Origin: Chamaelirium japonicum
Taxonomy: Eukaryota > Streptophyta > Magnoliopsida > Liliales > Melanthiaceae
Reading direction: 5' to 3'
Length of the DNA stretch: 64,000 bases
Assembly (NCBI GenBank): GCA_947650365.1
Contig: OX393553.1
Coordinates: forward strand, 67,323,716 to 67,387,715
Numbering within the stretch: the first letter of the stretch is position 1; the number at the start of each line of letters is the position of its first letter. Both the position numbers and the translations under genes were made by a program. This document shows positions 40,893 through 50,887 of this stretch, in pieces. The notes under the pieces were generated by a model. It made no database searches and was not told the origin of the DNA. It saw nothing but the letters and a program-made list of their open reading frames with translations.

Positions 40893-41549
40893 AAGGGAAA
40901 GGAGATAGCCTGTAGAGGCCCAATAATTCTGTGCTCCCTGCTTCTGATGTACAAATACACTAGTTCTGCAGTAGTTTGTTTGAGGTTCTAGTGATACTTT
41001 CCTCTTTTCAGATTTGAATATGCTTGTCTAGTGATAATTTCCTCTTTTCTTCTTCAAAAATGCTTGTTAATCTAGTTTTGTGTAAAGATTGTTATGATCA
41101 TAATTGCATATATTAGATATATGACTTGTGTGGTCACATGGCTTTGTTGCGCACAAGTGATTGTGCCAATTTTTTTCTTTGAAATATAAAAAATTACATA
41201 AATAATCTAAGAAATGTCCCGAAACAAAAAATAAATAATACCAATAGACTTGTGTAAACAGATAACCCAATTATTTATTTATTTCATTCAAAATGGCATG
41301 CATAATGCTTCCAATATTGTACAAGTACAAGTTAGAATTCTTCAAGTAATGAACCATAAGCACTTGATTAAAAATCTAAAATCCAAGTTAATACCGAACT
41401 TAATTCAAATGCATGTACACAATAAGGTAAAAAATCAAATTATAATTCCACCAGATTTTCAATGTTCTATTAGGGGATGTCTTCATACCTTCATCTTTAG
41501 ATCCAAATCATCTTCTTCGATGTACTTCATACCTTTATAAATATTTTTC
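40893..41549. other. 3' flank of the C2 gene, no gene seen
   Basis: Near 40975-41080 a ~50-bp unit with CTAGTGATANTTTCCTCTTTTC and ATGCTTGT is present twice. The rest is AT-rich spacer. Confidence 0.6.
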
Positions 41550-42345
41550 TTTAAAAAATTAATAATAATTGTAAAAAAAGCTAAAATTTATAAAAAATTA
41601 TATTTCATGAAAAAAAGAGAAATATAACCGCTATTCAATTAAATCAACACAATAAAGACATACAATACTTATAACTCATAACTAGTGTCCATCAAATGAA
41701 CAATTTGAGTGAGAATAATAATTCACAAGTTATTATGCAACATGCCAACATCATATTCATAAGTTAAATGCATACACTACTCAATGATAAATGAGAACTC
41801 ATAAACAATGTTGAGTAACAAAACGAAAGAGTCGGGCTCTAAGGAGAGTTGAGCTCTTTTATTCAAACTGAAAAGAATCGAAATAAAAAAAATCAAAACT
41901 CAAAAAAAAAAAACACTGAAAACAAACCGGAAGAAACCCGAAATAAACCAAAATCACAAAAAAAAAAAAACTTGAAGGTCAAAACCCAAAATGCACCAAG
42001 GCGCGTACCTCGACCGCCCTGTGCCTTGCGCCAAAGGGGCCTAAGGCGCGCGCTTTGCTGCACGTGCCTCGCCAGAACGCACCTGAGGCGAATATATGCG
42101 CCTCGCCTCGAAGCGCACACCTTACTATGCCTTGACACACTGAACTTTTGAATTATTAATCTCACTCAAATTGTTCATTGATGGAGTCGATGGACACTAG
42201 TTATGAGTTATAAGTATTGTATGTCTTTATTGTGTTGATTTAATTGAATAGCGGTTATATTTATATTTTTTTATTAAATATAATATTTTATAAATTTTAG
42301 ATTTTTTTATAATTATTATTATTTAAAAAAAAAAAAATTGCACCT
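41550..42345. repeat. Long imperfect inverted repeat around a GGCGC-rich segment
   Basis: The left arm (about 41555-41735) and right arm (about 42155-42330) are inverted copies: TACTTATAACTCATAACTAG on the left, its complement CTAGTTATGAGTTATAAGTA on the right, and likewise the GCTATTCAATTAAATC block. The spacer holds A-rich sequence and a GGCGC/GCCTCG patch (41990-42141) that ends CCTTGACACACTG. Confidence 0.75.
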
Positions 42346-42441
42346 TACACACTAAGGCGTGCGCCTTATTTGCGCCTTGCGTCTCAGGCTCTAGTAGCAC
42401 CTTGCGCCTCAAGCACGCCCCGTCGCCTTGACAACACTGCT
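42346..42441. repeat. GCGCCTT-rich unit ending CCTTGACAACACTG
   Basis: The unit repeats GCGCCTT and GCGCCTCA words. Its reversed end reads CAGTGTTGTCAAGGCG, a form I know from ends of small plant transposons. A similar end occurs at 42141. The left border was not found. Confidence 0.5.
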
Positions 42442-42984
42442 TCTCTATCTCATTATCTGTGGTGCCGAGCACCTCATTCACATCTAATGGTGGTGTTTCA
42501 TCTTCTTCCATCTCTCAACACCAAGATCCCAAATACTGCTCCATTCCTTTAAGTGTCACATGCCCACTGCTGCCACCGTTACTGCCACTACTAGCCTTCA
42601 ATAAGAGGCTTCTTTTGTCTCAAGCTCCTTTCTCCTCTAGTAAAAGTTGTCTAATCCATTTGTGCCCAGGTCATGTCCTCCCCTTAGTCCCCTAGAGGAC
42701 TGTGGACGAACTAGTTTGTCTCAGCGATTAATGAGTTGTCTTCCTGCATGTTGTGCTGATTGTGATTGTAGAATTCTAACTTCGAACAATTCTTCACGAA
42801 TTATTCGTAGAATTCCTGGCTTCTGGTTGTACCGCATCAAAACCAATTTGTTGGGTTTCTGTTGCTCCTACAGATTTTGCTTCTTCGTATGAAGCTGCAA
42901 GCTAACAATTTTAGAATCAGAATACATTCCAATTCAATTATCAAATTGAAATTGCTAGATTAAAGGGCTAAAGAGTGTTACCAT
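42442..42984. other. Spacer, no gene seen
   Basis: Short ORFs only, without recognisable domains. Confidence 0.5.
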
Positions 42985-42992
42985 ATTGAATG

Positions 42993-43315
42993 CAAGGTTT
43001 AAAATAACGGTATCGGTCGCGGTATCGGTCGGCCCCGAACCGGTATGTACCGGCCGGTACATACCGGTACCGGTCGATACGGATCGATACCGATTGAGAA
43101 AGAAACCCCGAAAAAAACCAAAAATCCAAAAAAAAAAACCTGTCAGTACCGGTCTGTACCGGCCGTACCGGTCGGTATCGGCCTGAACCGGCCAATACGG
43201 ACCGGTACGTACCGGTACCGACCGGTACGGGCCAGGTATCGGGATCGGTTGCAGTACCGGTCTCGAACCGGCCAAAACCGGTACGTACTGGTATCGGCCG
43301 ATATTTAAAACCCTG
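42993..43315. mobile_element. hAT-type MITE, 323 bp, made of GGTACCGGTC-like words
   Basis: Exact 8-bp duplications ATTGAATG flank it (42985-42992, 43316-43323). Ends are CAAGGTTTAAAATAACGG and, reversed, CAGGGTTTTAAATATCGG. The interior is a dense array of GGTACCGGTC, CGGTATCGG and GGCCGGTA variants, many self-complementary. ORFs within it are composition artefacts. Confidence 0.88.
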
Positions 43316-43323
43316 ATTGAATG

Positions 43324-45539
43324 TAAGTACTCCAAGTGCGTTCAAAGCTTGAAGCCGAACAAGGGAAATAATCCTCATGGCCAATCAATGTGTCCTTGAT
43401 AGGATCCTTGTTGTAAGTTGACCAACATTCAACTGTTAGCTTAATAATCATTTGGAGTAGAGTGCTTAAAAAATTTACATTATTGGTATAAAAGTCTAGC
43501 ATTTAATGGACAACAAAGGAATACTTACTTGGTGTTTTTATATCTTTTGGTTGAATAATATTTTTTTTGTAATACTCCTGTCTGTATGTGTTTAGTTATC
43601 AATCCTCTTGTGGCGATATCCGATCCTATTTGTCCTGGAACCATCTTATCTAGAACATCAACCAAACGAAATGTATGTATGACATCTGGTTTTTCTCGGT
43701 AGGCTTTGAAAAATACCGCATGATTAAGTATATGATTTCTGCAAAATATAAAGGAATGAACATCTGGTCGTCCGATCTTTATTCTAAGATTGATAAAACT
43801 TGTATAAAATTTTGTTCTTTATATTTATTGTTGTCTTCCATTCTATGTTTATCTTTTTCTATTGCATCATAACAACCCATTAGTAGTTTTTCATTGTTTT
43901 CTAGTATAAGAAAGTGATTAACGGCGATGAAACTACCAATGCATGGTACCGGCTGGTTCAAAAAGATGAACACAGTACAATGATCAGTTTCCCATCCGAA
44001 ATCTTTGAGCAAGGTCCATTTACAAAGTTAGAGGATGCAAAAAAAAAGATCTTAGTTATGATTATTTTATGTATAGTCATTGTGATGCGGGATATTCGTA
44101 GGAACAAAGCCTTTTTAAGGATTTTAATTTTCAGAATTTAATTTCAACAAAGCCGAGTAATGGCCATTGAAAAGATACAGTTATCTTCGAGTTCACACAT
44201 GCAATAATTAAATATTGAGGCCTAGATCCTACAATCCCTTATCCAGGTGATGTGAATTCTTCGCGGGTAGATTGTACGAAAGCAGGGACTTCCGAGTAGA
44301 TCATGGTTGAACTGGATCTATGTAAAAATTCTAATTGCCTAGAGAGGATTTCAAATAGATAATTAATATGGCTCAAAAGTTTGATTTCATAGGGAAAATT
44401 GTTCAGGAACTAGTTCGAACCGACAACATGCAATAAAGATTTATAATCTAGGTTTTTAGCATGCTAGTTGGGAGTGGTAGAAAATATTTCAAGAAAGATT
44501 GAACCTCTTATGCAAATCGGGTACCGGTTGAAGAGATTTTGATTCCTTTGATTGTCGATGAAGCTTTGCGGAAGAAATCCAACATCGTCTTACAATTTCA
44601 GAGAGCAAATCACAAGAGGACGAAAACGAGCAGGGTTGTCGGGAAGCCAGATGAATTTGGGAGGGCTTCACGACACCGGACATGCCTAATAAAATGCGTT
44701 CGGTCTTTTGGGAAGCCGTGCAATTGTCTGGAGTTCCCTGGGTTGCCTTGGGTTGCCCTGGATTTAATCTAGATGACTACGGTTGCTAATGTGATCGCAG
44801 GGTGCCCCTGGGAGGCACGAGAGGTATGTGGGGTGCCTTGAAGAAACGCAAAAAGATGGAAATTTAGCTCGTGGCTTTCTGCACGCCTTAAGAAGTCGGG
44901 AGGGCCATGTGTGTGCTTCTCACGAAGAGAGAGGGCGTGAGAGGGGTTTCTGCACGTCTTCTTATGAGTAAATAAAGAGAAAAGAGAAAGGAAAAAATAG
45001 AAGTGGGAGGAGTTTTGGAGTCTACCAAATGATCAAGGAATCCTCCTTAAGTTGCATACAATCCAGAAAAATATTTTTTATTCATAATCATTCATTGTTC
45101 ATAGTAAAAGACCCCAAGTCTTTATATAATAGGAAGGGTTACTACTATAAACTACCATAAGTAATGTGGGTCTAAAAATAAACAAAAGATGGTTTGCGCA
45201 GCAAGTCCTAAAATTTTCCTATTTAATTGGTCCGAAAATAACAAATAAATAGTAAATAAAAGCACTAAGATAAGGCCTCTGGTGGGGGCTGGATACTCTC
45301 ATTGCCAGTGAAACAGGGGTGGCTCTGAGGTGGTGGCAACGCGTGTAACTCCATTGAAAGGGTTTGTCCTCAACAACTCTAAGCTTATAAGAGTTCGTCT
45401 CTATCGAAAATACTTTAATAGCGCTTCAACTGGTCTAGATCAAGTCTCTGAAACTCGTCCCTTGCTAATTCATGTTATGTCTGACTCAGGTCGCCCACGC
45501 CAACATGAAAGGTATCGTTGATATCCACCACTCTGAGTG
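43324..45539. other. Spacer of 2.2 kb, no gene seen
   Basis: AT-rich, with no recognisable domain on either strand. The right part (45000-45540) may be the 3' end of the Gypsy fragment that follows, but I could not find an LTR. Confidence 0.5.
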
Positions 45540-47645
45540 CTAACTATTTGGTCATCCATGATCTTGTCCACTGTGTCTCGTACTTGTGGAGAAAGAGGCA
45601 AAGGGGCAAGGCAATAGCAGGAAATATGTTTTCATGTTGGTGTATAAGGTATGTATTAGGCTCATTAAATGGTTTTTCAGGAATTGTTGTTGGACCTTTA
45701 TAGGGAACTAAGCCCTCTACATTAAATACCAGATTAATTCCAAAATCACTGTGAAGATTCACCACATACGCATTGAATCCAACATGTTTCAAAATTTTGT
45801 ATGGCTCCATATTGTGGGCATGTAGTTTTTTAACTATTCCCGTCGGAAATCATTCTGGCCTAATCATATCATTACGCCAATACACACTTGAAAATCTTGA
45901 TAATGTATATGCAAATCAACGACTATTTTGTATCGAATATTGTTGATTTTGATCTTCTTTTAATCTTCTTATGTAGGTTTTATATGTGTTGCACAAAAGT
46001 TTCAGCAGTTTCAGACACTCAATTTTTTGACGCTATTAGGATAAGATCAACAGGCTTCCTTGGCATGTACCCATGAACAATCTCGAATCACTGGATATCT
46101 TAGTGGATTTCCTAGGCATCGGTTGACCACTTTAGTTTGATTATCTGTTTGTGGGTGGTAGGCTGTAGAGTTTTGAGCTTCGTGCGCCATAAGATGTCAA
46201 AGTGTTCGTAAAAAATAACTGACAAATTGGACATCCCTATCAGATACTTTGGTTTTAGGTAACCCGTGGATTCTAACAAACTCTTTATAGACAATGCTAG
46301 CAACCTTGGAGGCGTTACAGGTTTTGGAACATAGCAAATTATAATGTTGAGAATCTGTCCACTGCCACGAGGATGGAGTCGTACTTGATTCAAGTTCTCG
46401 GTAAGCCAAGCAAGAAGTCCATACTGTTGTTCTGCCAAGAACAACCAGGAATGGGAAAAGAGTATACAAGCTAATGTTTTGTTTGCAATGCTTGGCTTGC
46501 TGATACCTACGACACCAGCTAACAATTGTCACAACCTCTTTAAGATAGGCCGATATAATCTTGTATCTACCATATCAATGGTCTTGTTTCTTCCAAAATG
46601 GGCATCTAATCCTCCAACAGGTAGTTCTCAGATAAGAAAGTCCCTTAGAAAAGTTTGGGGAATAGACAATTTGTTTTCCCTAAACAAGAACTCGTCTACT
46701 ATAAGGTAGTCCCTTGTCTGATCTTCCAGCATTGTAGTGTACATCTTAGGAAAATCCAGGCAAGACACGTAGTCTTCGATCACAAGTTCAAAACCTGTGA
46801 TTTAATACTCATAGAAGGGAGAATCACTACACATCAACTCAAGGCATCAGCTGCCTTATTATCAACTGTAGCTTTATGACACCACCAACATCAACATGTA
46901 TTCTTGAAGAAATTCTATCCATTTTCCATGTCGTGCACTCAATCATTTCTGGGAGTTGAGATACCTCAATGCTTCATGATCGGAGTACAAGACAAAGTCA
47001 TGAGATAACAGATAGTGATGCTAGCAATGCATCACCTGAACAAGTATGTAAAATTCCTTGTCATAGATAGAGTATCTTTTGTTGGTGTTGTTCAGCTTCT
47101 CGCTAAAGTAAGCAACATGATGTTTTTCCTAGTTTAAGACTCCATGTATGCCCAAGCCAGAAGTATCACATGCAACTTCAAAAGGTGTGAAAAAATTTGA
47201 GAGACGCATGACTGGTGCTTCCATCATCCTAGTCTTTATTTCTATAAATGCCTTTGATGCCACTTTGGTCCATTGAAAATCACCTTTACGGATATAATCT
47301 GTGATTGAGGTGATGATGGTGGAAAGTTCCTGATGAACTACCTATAAAAAGTAGTTAAGCTATGAAAGCTTCACACATCAAATAGCGTAGCAAGCCCGGG
47401 CCAATCAAGAATAGTTTGGACGTTTTGAGGGTCTGCTAACACACCTTTAGAGGATACAATGAACTCTAGGAAAATTACACAATTAGTCATGAAGGAACAT
47501 TTCCTGAGTTGGCAAAAAGACTTTTTATCCTTAAAGGCATGGCAGACTTATCGGAGGTGCTCTAGGTGTTGTTCCTTGGTGTTATTATAGATCAAGATGT
47601 TGTCAAAATGGACGAGAAACTTCCCCATAAAGGACCTAAGCACCT
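45540..47645 (-). pseudogene. Ty3/Gypsy pol fragment (RT end, RNase H, integrase), decayed
   Basis: On the - strand from right to left: RT end with VHFDNILIYN (catalytic region, 47620), FLEFIVSSKGVLADP (about 47470), RNase H remnants YSIYDKEFYILVQ and HEALRYLNSQ (about 47090-46950), integrase with an HGLPKTKVSDRDVQF block (46250), and the C-terminal KILKHVGFNAYVVNL and FNVEGLVPYKGP blocks (45800-45690). Many stops and frameshifts break it. The wording fits chromovirus-type (Tekay/Del-like) elements and clearly differs from the Tat element at 1-25908. It ends abruptly at an AT microsatellite. Confidence 0.85.

Positions 47646-47647
<2 letters not shown>

Positions 47648-47724
<77 letters not shown>
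47648..47724. repeat. AT then GA microsatellite
   Basis: About 26 AT units are followed by about 12 GA units, directly between the Gypsy fragment and the first foldback element. Confidence 0.95.
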
Positions 47725-47725
<1 letters not shown>

Positions 47726-48276
47726 GAGCATGACTTTGTATGCCCATGTAAAGAAGGCTTTAATTTATGCTTCTCTATTAATATATATAGAGGTTTTCGA
47801 ATTTACTAATTTTTTGTGGATGTGATATATATATGTTATTATGATCATCCTCACAAAAAATCAATAAGTTTTGAAAGCTATAGGCGTTTCAAATAAGCTC
47901 ATCAAATTAACGGTTAAAATGGACAGACGATACAACTTCTATCATTTTGATACACTTAGAGGCTTTAGAATTTGATGATTTTTGGTGAGTATGATCATAT
48001 TGCTATAAATAGATCCACCAAAAATCAACAATTTCTGAAACATCTAGGTTCATCAAAATGTTATAATTATTATCAACCGTCCATTTCAACCGTTAAATTG
48101 ATGAGTCTATTTGAAATGCTTATAGGTTTTAGAGCTTGCTGATTTTTGGTGAGGATGATCATCTTAACCTAGATATCACATCCACAAAAAATTAGCAAAT
48201 TCGAAAACCTCTATGTATGTTAATAGAGGAGCATCCATTAAAACCTTCTTTGCATGGGCATACAACATCATGCTCC
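47725..48276. mobile_element. Foldback element, copy 1 (552 bp)
   Basis: Almost the whole element is one palindrome. Its left end GGAGCATGACTTTGTATGCCC pairs with the right end, and inner blocks such as GAGGTTTTCGAATTTACTAA recur inverted. Each arm also contains shorter inverted blocks (TGATTTTTGGTGAGGATGAT with its complement). A similar copy is at 48444-48999. No ORF. Confidence 0.85.
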
Positions 48277-48443
48277 ACTCGTATATATATAGTCTTCTTG
48301 CGCGAGCTGATAGGATCTATGTGACTTAAAATTCTTCTCTCTTTTGAAGTTCCAGTTCAGTTCTCCATCTTTCTCTAGCTGTCAATCCTGTCATTGCGTA
48401 GAAAGTAATGGTTTGTCAACTTGTGTTTCTATATAGAAATAAA
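48277..48443. other. Spacer between foldback copies
   Basis: Unrelated 167 bp without a recognisable feature. Confidence 0.5.
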
Positions 48444-48999
48444 GGGGAGCAAGACTTTGTATGCCCATGTATTGAAGGCTTCAATGTATGCACTTCTATT
48501 AACATACATAGAGGTTTTCAAATTTGCTAATTTTTTGTAGAAATAATATCTATGTTGAGATGATCATCCTCACAAAAAAATCAGTAAGTTCTGAAACCTC
48601 TGAGCATTTCAAATAAACTCATCAAATTAACGGTGAAAATGAACGACTGATAAAGCTTCTAACATTTTGATGGATCTCGATGTTTCAGAATTTGTTGATT
48701 TTTGGTGGATATGTTATCTATAGCAAGATGATCACCCTCGCCAAAAATCAGTAAATTCTGAAACCTCTAGGTGTATCAAAATGACAGAAGTTGTATCGTC
48801 TGTCAATTTCAACCGTTAATTTGATGATCTTATGTGAAATGCTTAGAGGTTTCAGAATTTGCTGATTTTTTGTGAGGATGATCATCTCAATATAGATATC
48901 ATCTCCACAAAAAATTTGTAAATTTGAAAATATCTATGTATGTTAATAGAGGAGCATACAGAAGCCTTCAATGCATGGGTATACAAAGTCGCACTCCCC
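48444..48999. mobile_element. Foldback element, copy 2 (556 bp)
   Basis: Same structure as copy 1. Ends are GGGGAGCAAGACTTTG and, reversed, GGGGAGTGCGACTTTG. The adjoining 10-mers TAGAAATAAA and TAGAAGTAGG agree at 7 of 10 positions, which would suit an aged Mutator-type duplication but is not proof. Confidence 0.85.
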
Positions 49000-49885
49000 T
49001 AGAAGTAGGAGTATTTATTAGGGAAATATAAACTCCCTTGACATCCGGTCATCTGCGAAGTATTCTCGACTTCAGAGCATAAAACACAAGGGACTGGTCC
49101 TTCAATGAAGCACTCTTCTCGACTCTTCTAGCCGTAGTCCTAAGCTTGTGAAACCTTTGGCACTCTTACATCTAGTGGGAGGAACGACTCAATGCATTCT
49201 GGTGGGAGTGGTATGATGTTTTGAGCCTGTGGTGTCGTGGATTCCTGCCACACTGCATATATTTTTTGCAAGGCAATATTATACTTCACGTTTGCGGCAT
49301 TAAGTCTGAAAATCAATCTTTTTCATTATCGACTGGCTGGCTCTACTATTTGGGGCCTTGAAACTGATGGTGTGCTACATGTCCTCTGCTTCTCCCGTAG
49401 TATTAATGCTGGATAGTTCAGGGTTTCTGGTTTAAAAGTAAATTACAGGTTTCTTTCTACTTGGTGGACACACGAAAAAGAGAAATTTCAGGTTAGCAGC
49501 AATTTTAGTGGCCTGAAAGAGAATATGTTTAATCTATATATCGAATTGAGAAAAGTAAGTTTGATTATGAAAAAACTCTTGAGCCACAGATAAGTTTTCG
49601 ATAAATTTTAGTGGCCTGAAAGAGAATGTGTTCTTGATTCTTTATACACAATTTGAAGCCAGATCAACAATATTTCGATGATAAAGCATATCTGTAAAGT
49701 TTGGGTTGTTTATCCAAAACCAGTCAACCTGATTGTTTATATTCAGCCATATCAGGACATATGGAACTCGACGACAGATAAATGCTAAGGAGTGAGGCAA
49801 TGCATTCAACTTTCTTTTAAGGGCTAAGGTGTGAGGCGAGGCGACTTTCTTAAGGCAAGATGTGTAAACTGAGGCATGATGAATT
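49000..49885. other. Spacer, no gene seen
   Basis: Two short copies of TTTTAGTGGCCTGAAAGAGAA lie near 49503 and 49606. No domain or RNA gene was recognised. Confidence 0.5.
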
Positions 49886-50073
49886 AACCTTAGAGGGATG
49901 CTACCACCACCGGCCGCCGCCTATCACCTGCCGTGCCGCCCCGTCGACCACCACCTCTCACTAGCCACCATTCTTCACCCTAGGGTGGTGCCCGGTGGTG
50001 GATGGTGACTGGTAGGGGTGGTGGCCGACGGGGTGGCAGCGGCGGCTGGTGGTGATGGCATCCCCCTAGGGTT
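49886..50073. repeat. GC-rich palindrome, about 188 bp
   Basis: The arms meet at CACCCT|AGGGTG (centre 49981/49982). The outer ends AACCTTAGAGGGATGCTACC and, reversed, AACCCTAGGGGGATGCCATC match, as do the GGCCGCCGCC/CGACCACCAC blocks. It resembles a small foldback MITE. No clear duplication was found. Confidence 0.75.
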
Positions 50074-50451
50074 CATCCCATGGCCCATAGTCCCGCCAAT
50101 CAGGAGATGCCAGCACTCCTCATCACGTGGAGCTGTCAGCAGATTGTCCCTCACATTGCCTCTCTGTTTGTTCAAATAGCATTATTGATCTTGATCTATT
50201 ACCTGGCTATTTTCCATAATTAATGATCTTATATCAACTGATATAGTTTATAATCATCTTAATCCCTAATGGAATCAAAATTCTGTTGTGGATAACGAGA
50301 AGTCTGAAGTATCAATATGAGCTTAAAGCGGGATCTGACATCCATTGCTAAAACTAAAAGTTCAGTAGGGTTGTGTGTCCCTTTCCTTGGAATTCCAATT
50401 CTTCCCACATTTCCTCTTCTATGCAGCTACATGCTTTTGCCATGGGACTAT
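50074..50451. other. Spacer, no gene seen
   Basis: No coding or RNA feature recognised. Confidence 0.45.
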
Positions 50452-50882
50452 CTGTTAACATTGTGGTTGGGCTAGATCCCCTCCTCTGTTCGGCGGGAGT
50501 GGATCCCAGCGACGGCTGGATTGAAGCAGTTCGGAGTTCGTTGGTGACGTCTCCACCATTTTCTGGCGCGGGCAACTAGTGGTTTTCTCTTTTTGTTTTT
50601 TTGTTTTTCTTTTTTGTGTGGTGGTGTGGATTGTTTCTTGTTTCCCCCTTTCTTCCTTCCCGCTTGTGTTCGACGTGAGGTGTTTTCCGTCTGCGTGCAG
50701 TGTTGCTGTGTGGCCACCGATGGGCGGTTTCTTTTTGCCGGCGTGCAGTGGTGTTCCCACCAAGGTGGTGGTGATGCCTTGTGCCTGATTCTCTGCTGGC
50801 ATGCGGTGGTCTTTGCTTGCACCAGGCTGTGGCACCTCTCGAAGGTCCATTGACTCCCTTCTTTGAACTATCAAAAAAAAAC
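50452..50882 (+). mobile_element. Poly(A)-tailed retroposon, start uncertain
   Basis: The right end is TGCACCAGGCTGTGGCACCT, then about 50 bp and an A run at 50873-50881. The related wording TGCACCGGCATATGGCACCT occurs near the tail of 54756-55546, so both seem to share a 3' end of one LINE or SINE family. No RT domain is present on this strand. Confidence 0.5.
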
Positions 50883-50887
50883 AATGC

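Noticed and set aside
42046-42141. tRNA-like or snoRNA gene in the GCC-rich patch
   Set aside because: No cloverleaf, A/B box or C/D box could be made out.
43045-43308. ORFs with Tyr-Arg-Pro-Val repeats
   Set aside because: Translations of the GGTACCGGTC word array of a MITE with clear borders.
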